A DNA stretch of 64,000 nt, taken from positions 3,472,001-3,536,000 of the forward strand of contig OZ345355.1 in NCBI GenBank assembly GCA_977006965.1. Reading direction: 5' to 3'. The notes beneath the pieces are model-generated. The model was not told the origin of the DNA, did not search any database, and worked only from the letters and a program-made list of their open reading frames with translations. The position numbers and the translations under genes were made by a program. The stretch is from Phymatolithon calcareum (Eukaryota; Rhodophyta; Florideophyceae; Hapalidiales). Positions 42,978-52,702 of the stretch are shown one piece after another; the stretch's first letter is position 1; each line of letters begins with the position of its first letter.

Positions 42978-45900
42978 TTAATTCTTCTCCGAAGCCGAGT
43001 CCTTCAGAGTGTTGAAGCCGTCGCGTACAGCCCATTGCTCGACAGGATGGTCAAGAATCCCGTCGATGATCATTCTTTCTAAAGCCTCGCAATGTCCGAT
43101 TTTAGTGAATGCGTCCGCCGTGTTATACTTGCTCCGAATGAATCCGATATCGGAGATCTCCAGGTTCCCGTATGCTTCACGCGCGGCGGCAAGATCAATC
43201 ATCAAACGTTTCTCAGTCGTGTAGGAGCTCTTCACCATAACGTCGAATAGTGATTTGGAAGCGGTCAGCATGGCAACTGGAATCGTCCGGTTCAGCGTAC
43301 GCTCGAGATCATGTTTAGTCAGGTACGCGATGTCGAATGCATCAGCGAAGCTGTACACTTCAGCACCTCAGACGGATCGAACCACGCGCTTGCTCTTGTA
43401 AGATCGATAGTGAAGCACATTGCACCGATTATTGCCATCGCACATGACAACTACGTAGCCCAACTGTGACGATGAGTCTCGATTGTTGGCAAACGATCCG
43501 TCTGAGTAAACCCGGAGATGCAGAGTATTCAAGTCAAGCTGGTGGTGTGTGATCCCTCGCTTCGGATCTCGCTTAATTGCCCGGACAGCCTTATTCAAAC
43601 AAGTGACATCATCAGCTGAGAAGACGAATTCGGTGACTTGGGCGAGCTGTGCGACAGCGCAGCATACATCAGGCCTTGTGTGTGTTAGCCAGCCGATTGC
43701 CATTAGTCTAGACTTGAAATCTCGGAAGGTTGCGTCTACTCCGAGTATTTGCAGTTTGTCGGCTTGCTTCTTTTGGTGTAAAAGGAAGCCATCGCTAAGC
43801 GTCTCGATCTCGATACCGGCAAACGTGAATGAATCGAACTCGCGCGGTCTGGACACGAACTTCTTCGAAGTTTCCTCGGACTCGTCCATAAACTCAGCCG
43901 TACCAGTGTGAATAGTATCATCCACATATGTGCCTGACAGACCAAATAGTTTGTTATTGACATGTTTGAAGAAGAGAGACATGTCGCCGATCATCTTCTG
44001 CATGCCGAGGTCTTCCCGGAGGTGCTTCTCGAGTGTGACATGCCAATAGTCGCCAGCGTCGGGGAGTCCATAAAGGGGCTTGAGAAGCTTCAAAAGCTGG
44101 TTCGGTGCGAGTTCAAACTCTTTCGTAGGTTTGATGTACACGTCTCGCATCATTGCATCTGCGCTTTGCAGGTATGCCTGATTAATTTCATGCGACCAGA
44201 CCCTGAAGCCAAAGAGTGCCCCAAGAGCAGTGATAAGTCGGATAGATGACTGCTTCATGGTCGTAGAGTTGTGGATAAAACAATGCTTTTCTTTGTCACG
44301 ATGACCCTGCACAACGTATCGTGCTTTGTAAATCGGCTCCTTGGTTTCCGAGTTCTTAATTGAAAGAACGAAGCGACCGCCTAACACATTCGCATCTTGT
44401 GGAATATCGTCTCCGATGACTACTGTCCAGGTTCCCTTCTCAATAAAGCCTTGGATCTCCTTTCGCTTCGCTTCAGTCCACTCCGGCAGTTTACAGCGAG
44501 GATCGGCTGGGTGCAGCACTTCCGTGATGAGGATGCGGAGCTTCTCATTGCACCTAGTGGACTTTCCCTCGATCTTTTTCTTCTTTCGAGGCGCGATGTG
44601 GGGGTTGCGACTTGGGTCGGTGAATGGCTCGAGCATGTTGCGGAAGCTCTCAAGGATAGCCTCACCTGAGAATACTTTCTCGGGTATGATCTGTGAGATG
44701 TTATGCTGCACGCGTTTACCATCTCGGTCGATGAAAATCTCTTTGTCCTGTACGTCGACGATAGTGTCTGGGCCGTGTATTTTCTTGTCACTTTCCCGAT
44801 AGACACGAACTTGATCACCAGGGGCAAGTATGTAGCTCGCAGCAGGTGGGGTTCGAGCACGCAGAGCTTCTCTGATACGGAGCTCGGAGGTGATGGTGGA
44901 CATCTCGGTGCGAGCAATGTCGAGAGCACGCATACGAGTCACTTGGTCTGGTAACTTAGCATTGACGGCCGGAAATCTCGTTACCATTCCGAAAACAAGC
45001 AGCGAAGGCACCAGACCGTTAGGTCCCATGGTGTCATTCATTGCTTTCTGAGCAAGTCGGAGAGCTACGTGGGGGACAATTTTCGGGATATCGTGTCGAA
45101 TCTTTGCGTAGATGCGTCGCAATGGCGCATGATAGCGTTCACCGATGCCGATAGAGTTGTGTGATTCCACTCCGGACAGTTGCAAAACTATACCGGTGGC
45201 TTCCGTGAGCTTTTGCCACTTTGCAGACGTAAACACTGATCCTTGGTCTGCACGAATACGGTTCGGGTAGCCAGCATAGAGAGTAGCCCACGCAGTTACA
45301 AAAGCCTTCCATACGTGATCCACAGTTTGACCGTTGAGAAATTGGCAGTTGCCGAAACCAGTGTGGGTGTCGACAATATGTAACAGCGCTTTTCCGTCAA
45401 TCCACATCAAATCCAATGCGAGCTCCTCATTGAAGACGACATGGTCATTCGGCATTGTCACACGGAAGCGCAATGGCTTCGGCGATATGCTTGTGCAGGC
45501 GCGACATGCTTTGCTGATTTCTTCAAGCAGCCGGTAGGTTTCGTGTGTTGCTGCATCGGGCTTGGCGCGTTTTATAAGGTTGTACAACTTCTGTGCCGAT
45601 GGGTGGAAGAACTGAAGATGCATTTTAGTCAGTTCCGCCCGTGTGTACAGAATCTCAGAGCAGTTCCATTTGTAGTAGAGGTGTCCGTGTTGACGGACAA
45701 GTGGAAGTGTCCAGCCACCCGCCTTGCATACCAAGCGGTTGACAGTGTTGTCAATGTACATCGAGTAGTCGTCTAGAAGGTCGAGGCCTATTAGAAACGG
45801 TATGTTGGCTTTTACAACATCGACAGTGCGACACATAACGGTGCCATCTCCAGCGGGAAGACGCAATGTGAGACAGCCCAAGCTTTGCTGCGTACCGCTT

Positions 45901-46178
45901 CCGAATCGGTATCCTTGACGAGAAGGCCGCAGCTTGTATGTGGTTCCGGTTGCTTTGCAGTATAGTTTAGCTTGTCGACGACCGATGACACACTTTTGTG
46001 CCCCTGTGTCCAGGCATCCGCCCCAGAACGAGTTTTCAACAGGCATTTCTCGACTGGAAAAATGTACGATGATGTCGGGAGGTTTGACTTCAGATTGAGC
46101 AATCAATTGTTCTTGGTTTGTGTGTGGCCTATAGCACGGGACCTGGCGGCCAGCTAAATCCCGTCCCCAAAAGGGAAA
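42978..46178 (-). CDS. pol: Copia pol: protease, integrase, RT, RNase H; one in-frame TGA
   Basis: About 1,065 codons entered by -1 frameshifting at 46172-46178; the pol frame has a stop at 46185-46187, so it cannot start much earlier. Protease: CLDTGAQKC (Asp codon 46008-46010). Integrase: HLQFFHPSAQ and CRACTS zinc ligands, then Asp in LDLMWIDG, Asp in RADQGSVF, Glu in GIGERYHAP. RT: YKARYVVQGHRDK, then HEINQAYLQSA, then the YVDD box at 43917-43928, intact. RNase H: YSDGSFANN, then SKRVVRS, a TGA at 43368-43370, and in the same frame GAEVYSFADAFD to the stop at 42978. The TGA truncates RNase H by about 130 residues; a single C-to-T change in CGA would explain it. All catalytic residues are otherwise present. 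Confidence 0.92.
46136..46178 (-). promoter_or_regulatory. Programmed -1 frameshift signal between gag and pol
   Basis: In the gag frame the codons read GAT TTC CCT TTT GGG. The heptamer T TTC CCT (46172-46178) fits X-XXY-YYZ exactly. Seven bases downstream, ACGGGA (46159-46164) pairs with TCCCGT (46136-46141), enclosing an inner CTGG-CCG-CCAG hairpin. The gag stop TAG lies at 46154-46156, 15 bases past the heptamer. Slipping by -1 enters pol directly. Confidence 0.8.
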
Positions 46179-47797
46179 TCCTCTTCATCATGCGGCTCCG
46201 CAGATGACGCAGAAAACTTCACTGCTTGCTCGCGCAGGAAATTATATCGGTTGATATCTTCTTCAGTTTCATCGGCGTTCTGTGTTTCGCTGTGCCACAC
46301 GTGCAGGGCCTCAGCATCATTGGCGCTGCCAGTGCTTTCCTCGTCGTCGTCTGAGGAGGCTTCGCCGTGTGTGTTCTCTTCACATTTACCGAGCAGAACG
46401 CGAACTCGCGTCTCAGATTCCTCCATAGCGGCTTCGTCCGTTGTCGCGAAGAATGTGTTAACCTCTTTAGCAAACGTAAGAAGTACCTTCTTGTATCCCT
46501 GCTTGTTGTCCGGTTTCATACCCTTCTTCTTGTTGTAATGGGCGACCATATTAGCAGCGATCTTTTTATGATCACGCGGTTTCCTGCAGTCCCTTAATCT
46601 GTGTCCTGCTGCGCCACAGTTCCAACAGAGTGCGCCAGTGGTCGACGAAAACATGTTCCTTTGCCTCTTGCGAAGGTCGTTTCCATATCGAGCTTGCCAG
46701 AAGATTTCGTTGGTCGGTTTTTCGTCGGAACATACGGAGTTTCCCATAGTATCAAGCTCCTTCTCATCGACAAAGTTCTGCAGGTGCACGGATAGTTTGT
46801 GACAAAACTGGGGAAAAGTTTTAACAGACTCATTGATTTCCGCCACAGCAGCGCGAGCCCATGATTTCCCGATGACTGCTCGGCGGAGGAGTTCAATTTC
46901 ATACGCTTCATTGTGGTACGCCTCGGGGATCTGTGGGAAGAATCGCTCAATCGTGTCAATGAGTTTTACCAGTGCATCATTCAGGTTGTCATCTTGTCCG
47001 ACAAACTTGTCAAAGCGGAGACCAGATAGAAAGTTGTTGATCCGAGACTGCTGTGCGTCGCTGACGAATCGAGTCTGAATGGCACTGCACGCTTCCTCAT
47101 AAGTGGACATCTTTCCCTTGAGGTCAGTTGCGAAGTAGCGGGCAGCAGCGCCCTTGAGAATAGCAGGGAAGCACAGTAACTTCTGCTGCGGTGTGAGTTG
47201 GAACGCCTCGCACACACTCTCATACTTGAGCTTGGCGTCCTTCCAGCTCTCAGATATTCCTCCGCCATATTTCGTCTTGTCATCCCGGTAATTGGAATAA
47301 ACGTCGGAGCTGGAGCGATCACGGTGATATGGGTCTGGGCTCTCCCTTGCTACTGCTCCATGTGCAGAGGGTGTCGAAGCTGTGCGGGCTGGGTCGCTCA
47401 GCGGATCGTACTGCTTATAGTTCTCTATAAGGCGGAGAGCGAGGATTCGCTCTTCCTCATATTCGGCACTGGAATAGAGGAAGCGAGCAATTCTGCGCGA
47501 ATTAAGTTTCTTTCCATCGTCGGGGTCCGGAAGTTTCACATGGTACCTTTCCAGAAGCTTGCGTAGCTGCCTGTAGTACTCTGGAGTGCTAAGGACATTC
47601 GGGTGAAACAGGCGTCCCGGCAGGTGCACTTCTTGGATCATCTCGGTCAACTTCTTTCCGGTCACTAGGTCTCCTTCCTCATCCATAAAGGCGCGAATGC
47701 CGGCCACGAGTGCACGTTGCTCGGGGTTGACAGGCTCCAATCCATTGCAAAATGGAACGCGAGGAGATGCGACAGGGGTGTTCCAGTCCGGCTCCAT
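46154..47797 (-). CDS. gag: Copia gag, 547 residues
   Basis: ATG at 47795-47797 is chosen (MEPDWNTPV) because it leaves a normal ~300-bp leader after the 5' LTR. The frame is open further upstream, even into the LTR, with another Met near 48013. A capsid-like helical region lies around LKYESVCEAFQLTPQQKLLC and AARYFATDLKGKMSTYEEAC. A single CCHC zinc knuckle, CWNCGAAGHRLRDC, lies near 46615-46575 and is followed by a basic stretch. The C-terminus is acidic (ASSDDDEESTGSAND). The protein forms the virus-like particle and packages RNA. Intact; it ends inside the frameshift region. Confidence 0.9.
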   Translation of the reverse strand: MEPDWNTPVASPRVPFCNGLEPVNPEQRALVAGIRAFMDEEGDLVTGKKLTEMIQEVHLPGRLFHPNVLSTPEYYRQLRKLLERYHVKLPDPDDGKKLNSRRIARFLYSSAEYEEERILALRLIENYKQYDPLSDPARTASTPSAHGAVARESPDPYHRDRSSSDVYSNYRDDKTKYGGGISESWKDAKLKYESVCEAFQLTPQQKLLCFPAILKGAAARYFATDLKGKMSTYEEACSAIQTRFVSDAQQSRINNFLSGLRFDKFVGQDDNLNDALVKLIDTIERFFPQIPEAYHNEAYEIELLRRAVIGKSWARAAVAEINESVKTFPQFCHKLSVHLQNFVDEKELDTMGNSVCSDEKPTNEIFWQARYGNDLRKRQRNMFSSTTGALCWNCGAAGHRLRDCRKPRDHKKIAANMVAHYNKKKGMKPDNKQGYKKVLLTFAKEVNTFFATTDEAAMEESETRVRVLLGKCEENTHGEASSDDDEESTGSANDAEALHVWHSETQNADETEEDINRYNFLREQAVKFSASSAEPHDEEDFPFGDGI

Positions 47798-48105
47798 AGC
47801 GAGAAGATAGCGGTGAAGCGCGATGTGGAAGTTTCGCAATGGGGAAGAGTAGTTGCAGCGAATGTGGAAGTTTTGGCCAGAGTTCTGGTTTAATGGAACT
47901 CGATAAAATACAGTTATTATACCTCTCGAATGATGTGTCGAAAGGACGTATAAGCACAAAGAGCTTGACAATGGAAAGCAATTTTCGTAGTCTCGAGAGG
48001 ACCGTGATGACATTGTAGCAAACGGACTTGCTGAATGCTTAAAGTGATATTCTTCCAAGCAAAACGTCAAGATCAACGTTATACCCGTTCGAACTAAATC
48101 GCGAT
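47798..48105 (-). other. Copia leader and primer-binding region
   Basis: Immediately inside the 5' LTR the element strand reads ATCGCGATTTAGTTCGAACG. A TGG-type site complementary to a tRNA 3' end is not obvious. The palindromic GTTCGAAC could pair with a tRNA T-loop, so an internal-tRNA primer as in Drosophila copia is possible but unproven. Confidence 0.4.
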
Positions 48106-48598
48106 TGTCGTTCAGAACGAAGTAACTGAACACTGAAAATGAAATGGGGATCTTCTTGACTTGAACGAATATGGAATTGCCAGTGGCGCTGATCCAGCGG
48201 TTGACGGATGCGGTATCCCGCTACAATCCTGTAGCGCCTCACGGCGATAGCCTGTTGCAGCGCTCAAGCCGAGCACTCAATATTTCCTTGGTTCAAATCG
48301 TTGCCTCCTTTACTGATATCGGACAAGTTAAGCGGTCCGCTTATCTATCAGACAAACTAAAGGAGATAATGCTAACGTAGAACGCTTACGTATCATGGTC
48401 GAAGCTTCTAACAGTCACGACCGTGGGGGATCAAAACAACAAAAACATAAACAAACAATAGCAAAATACAATTCAAAGTGCAAGCGATGCGGTAAAGGTC
48501 GCTTCACAAACGCAAGTCATTGATCGCGACGTTTCGTACAGAACGCGAGAAGAACTCTCGCCATCCTACGTCAGTTCTCAGATACTGTTTGACCAACA
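48106..48598 (-). repeat. Copia 5' LTR (493 bp)
   Basis: Plus-strand ends TGTCGTTCAG and GACCAACA, followed by the ATCTC duplication. Five bases longer than the left LTR at the AAGTTAAGCGGTCCG site. Confidence 0.95.
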
Positions 48599-49023
48599 AT
48601 CTCTTCTACTCTGAAAAACGAGGATATCGTAAATTTGATGATCCAGTTAACTAGGATTGACTGAATGGAAGAAGTGGGGCTTTCCAAAATAAACCTTATC
48701 AAAAAAAGTTTTGCTCAGTACAATTAAACTTTGAACTCTACTGCGCCAAAGCCCTTCATGAATCATACTGAATCATTTGTCCCACTCGTTGATACTGTAC
48801 AGTAACCATTTCTGCAAGCACAGCAAGACCAGCACAGAGGCTGCGCTATTTCCGATCACCACTGTGAACACCACACCAAAACTGGAATTTAGTGTCCCAG
48901 GTAAAATTCATTAGCAAAGGACTTTACAGTAATACTCGAAAAGAAGCTCGCGGGAAGTGAGCAGCAACATTTTACAAAAATTGATGAAAGAACGCTGTAA
49001 ATTTGTTTCACATTTTCTTTATT

Positions 49024-50457
49024 TCAATATTCAGGAACAAGGCCACAGTATTCCTCAGGGTGTTTTTCAACAATATCTTGCAAGTAATCGAACAGCTGCT
49101 CCTTTTTCCACGTTCCATCTGTATCTAGTGCAAGACCACAACGTATCATAGCCTTGCGTACAATCGGAATACCGTTTTCATCCTGCATGCTGTTCACCTT
49201 TTCCACGCATCGCACCGCGAGTTTCAAATAATATGTCTTACCAGGGTTGTTGAGTTTGCCGGAAGCACCTGGACCGGATGCCCAATCTCCCTCTTCCATG
49301 CGCTGCAATTTCTCTGCCTCCCATTCCTCTCGCCATACAGCTTTGATTTTTTGAATAACAAAAGAATCCAAAGGCTGACACATATGCGTGCTGTTCGGTG
49401 GAAGATACCGAATCTTAGTGTTGATAGAGTTCAATGATTCCACCTGTTGCGGCGTTTCATTGTGACCAGAGCAATTGTCCATGAACAAGGATCTCGTCCG
49501 ACCAATAGGGTCACTTGAAATGGCTCGCGGTTCGTTTAACCACTGGTTGAAAACATTTTTGTCCATCCAACCCCTCGGCCCGGTTCTGTATGAAACACCG
49601 GGTACATTGTCAGGAACACCTAGTATGGGATAGTTTCGGTTCCTGTTGCGAAAAATCATAAATGGTGCTTCAATTTTGGCGTTCACTCCTCCACTGATAC
49701 GCAAAACCATAGTCATACCTTCCCCGCCTGAGACAACGTCCGCATAGTTCACTTTCTTGCATCCATACACTCCAAGAGAGTAATGGTCATCCATGTTAAA
49801 AATAAAGTGCGTCTCATCCATGTTCTCCACCATGTTCTCGTCCAGCACACCATCTGAAAATTCGCGCTCCAATTGGCCGAGATGATGGGAAATCAACTTC
49901 TCGGTGTATATGTTATGGGCGTTGCACCGTTGCAAAGAGCCGGACTGCTTTCGTATGACGATGTTGCATCTGTTCATGAACGATTGGATCCAGTTGTCCG
50001 TCACATGTGTAATGATTGGGCGATGAGTACGATCGTCAAGGTCGGTTGACACAAATGGAGATGTGGGGTCGGAGAGTGTACGGAGTGCAATATGTTTCAA
50101 AAGCCGTCTGCTTAACTGGACACCAGCAGCGCTCAGTCTTTCAAATTCTTCCAGTAGGACAGAGTGTAAATAGTCCACCCATGCATATCGCTTTCTTCCA
50201 CGACCAGTTAAAGCTTTGATAGGCACACGTCTTTGCGAAACTCCAATGGAACGTCTTGATTGGATGAACATAGCCTTATCCTCTGGTGTGGTCAGTTTTT
50301 GAAGATAAGATTGGCGACTGTTCCACCAACGGATTGCTTTCTTCCGATTGGCTCCATATGACTTCATATCCGTTACTCGGAAGATGGTTGGAAAGTGCTG
50401 CACAGTGCGAGCGCCAATTGCGTCATCACTTCCCGAGGTTTCGACCTCGTTAATCAT
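49024..50457 (-). CDS. Pogo-type DDE transposase, catalytic part
   Basis: 477 codons, uninterrupted. Catalytic triad: Asp in VENMDETHFIF (about residue 212), Asp in LFMDNCSGHNET (about 325), Asp in MCQPLDSFVIQ, with 36 residues between the last two (DD36D). A helix-turn-helix/CENP-B-like region precedes it (RRLLKHIALRTLSD, then NWIQSFMNRCNI). YADVVSGGEGMTMVLRISGG and GPRGWMDKNVF are conserved blocks I associate with protist and oomycete members. It cuts at the TIRs and inserts at TA. The present N-terminus is artificial: the first residues come from the second half of a duplicated segment (50390-50717), and the natural start is at 50733-50735. Confidence 0.9.
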   Translation of the reverse strand: MINEVETSGSDDAIGARTVQHFPTIFRVTDMKSYGANRKKAIRWWNSRQSYLQKLTTPEDKAMFIQSRRSIGVSQRRVPIKALTGRGRKRYAWVDYLHSVLLEEFERLSAAGVQLSRRLLKHIALRTLSDPTSPFVSTDLDDRTHRPIITHVTDNWIQSFMNRCNIVIRKQSGSLQRCNAHNIYTEKLISHHLGQLEREFSDGVLDENMVENMDETHFIFNMDDHYSLGVYGCKKVNYADVVSGGEGMTMVLRISGGVNAKIEAPFMIFRNRNRNYPILGVPDNVPGVSYRTGPRGWMDKNVFNQWLNEPRAISSDPIGRTRSLFMDNCSGHNETPQQVESLNSINTKIRYLPPNSTHMCQPLDSFVIQKIKAVWREEWEAEKLQRMEEGDWASGPGASGKLNNPGKTYYLKLAVRCVEKVNSMQDENGIPIVRKAMIRCGLALDTDGTWKKEQLFDYLQDIVEKHPEEYCGLVPEY

Positions 50458-50717
50458 CCATAGAATAACTGCCTTCCTTTGGGACTTAGTTGAAACAACC
50501 TGAGTCCTCCGACAAGAAGATGGGTGATGTTGATTGGTTGAGGGCGGTACATAGGAAAGTGCTGCACAGTGCGAGCGCCAATTGCGTCATCACTTCCCGA
50601 GGTTTCGACCTCGTTAATCATCCATAGAATAACTGCCTTCCTTTGGGACTTAGTTGAAACAACCTGAGTCCTCCGACAAGAAGATGGGTGATGTTGATTG
50701 GTTGAGGGCGGTACATT
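50390..50717. repeat. 164-bp perfect tandem duplication in the transposase gene
   Basis: Units 50390-50553 and 50554-50717 begin GGAAAGTGCTGCACAGTGCG and end GGGCGGTACAT. I see no internal difference. 164 is not a multiple of three, so the duplication shifts the frame. Confidence 0.95.
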
Positions 50718-50735
50718 GGTGGCAGAGTTGGACAT
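50454..50735 (-). pseudogene. Original transposase N-terminus, disconnected by a tandem duplication
   Basis: ATG at 50733-50735 (MSNSATNVPPSTNQ). The frame includes SQRKAVILWMINEVETSGSD and ARTVQHFP, which also opens the main frame at 50457. It then runs into the duplicated copy in the wrong frame and stops at 50454. Confidence 0.8.
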
Positions 50736-51276
50736 TCTCGGTCTCAAACGAGCGGCGCTTTGCAAGATCGAGAGTATGGTGGAATGGTTGAGTGGGGCTA
50801 TCTGCGACTCTCGGAAGAGATTTAGTCCTTATATGCTTTACTCATGCATAAGCGCAACAAGGCTTAACTAATGCATATTGATACATTCTATATGGAAAGT
50901 ATATGAAAGTCAATATCATCCAATGATTCTGCACCATCATTTCTAAACACAACCAGCTGCCTCTGGTGCTTCGAGGAGCAGCGCCGTTGGTCAATAGCAT
51001 TACTGTAAACGGGGCCTGTTTCGTGAAACGTTTTTTGTCATGACGCGTTATCTTAAGAGCCAGCTTTCAGGAAGTCAGCATCTTCAAATTCTATCATTAG
51101 CGCCATTTTGTGTGTAAATTAAGAAAAAATTAGAAAAGGAAGGTTTTAGACGTAAGCTATCCATCTGGCGACATTTTCAATGAGTGGCGTTTACCTGCGC
51201 TGACGCAATGTGACTGAGCATTTCCCGAACAACCCTCTTTGGATCTCGCGTATAGGACAAATTAATGTCTGTTTCG

Positions 51277-51355
51277 CCCCTGCCTAGAAGATTGAACCCG
51301 AGACCTCATGACACATCACTGCGCACAGATAACCGACTATCCAGATTCCCGGAAT
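51277..51355 (-). ncRNA. tRNA-like relic inside the pogo element
   Basis: Minus strand: TAGTCGGTTATCTGTGC (A-box-like), then ATGAGGTCTCGGGTTCAATC with a B-box GGTTCAATC at tRNA-like spacing. The stems are imperfect. More likely a tRNA-derived SINE head or pseudogene than a working tRNA. Confidence 0.4.
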
Positions 51356-51690
51356 TTATGTGAGTCCATTCGGCTACCTTGTTTCAATGGGAGTTATGTT
51401 TCGTATATAAACTAAAGTGCTTCCAAGTAGATAATCTTGCAGCTTCTGTAAGATCTAACGTATTTTGGAGGAGGAGCCTATTGAAAGTTTCAGAGACAAT
51501 TTTAATTTTGTAGGCGATATTTTTATTTATTTGGAAAAGTTCTCAGAGCTCATGGAGTATTACAACCCCTATAGGACCCCTCGCACAACTTACGATATGG
51601 TTATTCTTACAGTGCAGACCCTGGGACACTAAATTCCATTTTTGGTGTACCGAGCGCTACTGTGGAACTTTTTGCAGAAAAAATACTGTA

Positions 51691-52702
51691 CCGGTACTTA
51701 ATTGCAAGCTTATTTACTGAATAACAAGCTGGCTACTGAATCCTATTCAGCACACCGCGTTCATTCACATTCCTCTTCCGATAGGCTAACAGTGATGGCT
51801 CATCTGTACACACACCCTCAACTCTTGCCACCCTTCCATGTACACGTTTTCGGAAGGCTATATTGTTCGCTTGCTTTTCGCCGTACAGATGCTCTCCCCT
51901 ATCCGTAGTTTTCACAGCAGTATTTATGTCCACCAGAACTGGAACAGGTTACATTGTAATCCGCACACTCGTTCCATGTTGGACATCTCGGCACTGCCCT
52001 TTACCATCATGTCCCGTAGCACGTATGTCCGGGTGTCAGCCCCTAGTTGGCATTGATGATCCTGTCACATGTGCGTGCGATAGTTTTGAATGTGCGTTCC
52101 GCGTCGATTTCCATTCCATCTCGGAGGCTGATCTCCTATACCAACAGGTCCACCTGATTCCAATAGCTAGTCTTCATAGCATTAAAGGAGTTGTGGAAAA
52201 ACTTCATGATATTGGCCTCGTCGATGGTGCAAAAGCTTGTATGGTCGGAGGCAATGAAGTGCTGCCGGAATCGGTAACAGTCGCCTATCTCGTGCGCGTT
52301 GTCGAACCCAACACTACTTGCGATGGCGACGTTGCATCTTTCATAGCAGACCGGGCGCGAAGGAACTCTTGACTTTGACGTTTATCGATATTGACGCGCA
52401 AAACTCTCTTCACTGAAAGATTCCGTCCGTTTAAAAATAAATGGGTGTTTATTGGCAATTTTAGAAATATGATCTTCAGCCTTCTGTTGAATCGTTACTA
52501 ATTATTTAAATATTCCTTGCAGTACTCTCTGAAAGTCAAAATCGAAGCAGTCTTTGGACGGTTATTAACCACCTGGATTTAATTGGAAGCTGAGGGTTGC
52601 AGCCTCCTAGTTGAATATGTATTGGACTAATGAAAGTACCAAAAACTAAACAAACCTGTACACCTCACGCTACTTCCCTCTTCTCAGGAAAACTCCAATG
52701 AA
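51691..52702 (+). other. Region with one hypothetical frame (51926-52372)
   Basis: From the first ATG at 51926 the frame gives 148 residues, the second half well mixed (SIKGVVEKLHDIGLVDGAKA, PESVTVAYLVRVVEP). Not recognised. No intron, motif or neighbour helps. The remaining sequence shows nothing supportable. Confidence 0.3.

Larger units (their letters stand above)
42447..48603 (-). mobile_element. Young, near-complete Ty1/copia retrotransposon with ATCTC target duplication
   Basis: LTR to LTR spans 42452-48598 (6,147 bp), flanked by ATCTC at 42447-42451 and 48599-48603. The element is transcribed on the minus strand, so its 5' LTR is at the right. Order on that strand: LTR, leader, gag, -1 frameshift signal, pol (protease, integrase, RT, RNase H: the copia order), polypurine tract, LTR. 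The only coding lesion I found is one TGA in pol (43368-43370). The LTRs differ by about three substitutions and one 5-bp indel. Confidence 0.93.
42025..48663. mobile_element. Older TIR element (about 490 bp) interrupted by the copia insertion
   Basis: CAGTCAATCCTTGATAACTG at 42025-42044 faces its inverse at about 48641-48663 (matching except for two bases, read as CAGTCAATCCTAGTTAACTG). TA precedes the left end; AA follows the right end where TA would be expected. Without the 6.1-kb copia element the TIRs lie about 490 bp apart. This looks like a non-autonomous pogo/Tigger-type MITE; no transposase inside. Confidence 0.55.
48798..51690 (-). mobile_element. Complete pogo-like DNA transposon, TIRs and TA target duplication
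   Basis: The left end CAGTAACCATTTCTGCAA at 48800 faces its counterpart (inverse CAGTATTTTTTCTGCAA) ending at 51688, with TA on both outer sides (48798-48799, 51689-51690). A second inverted pair lies inside: 48874-48901 (CACCAAAACTGGAATTTAGT, then GTCCCAGG) and 51620-51647. The 2,889-bp element carries one transposase gene on the minus strand. TA duplication, CAGT ends and the DD36D transposase all fit the pogo branch of Tc1/mariner. Confidence 0.85.

Noticed and set aside
46154-48133. Gag starting at 48133 inside the LTR
   Set aside because: That start is not an ATG and lies in the LTR; the Met at 47795-47797 gives a normal leader and start.
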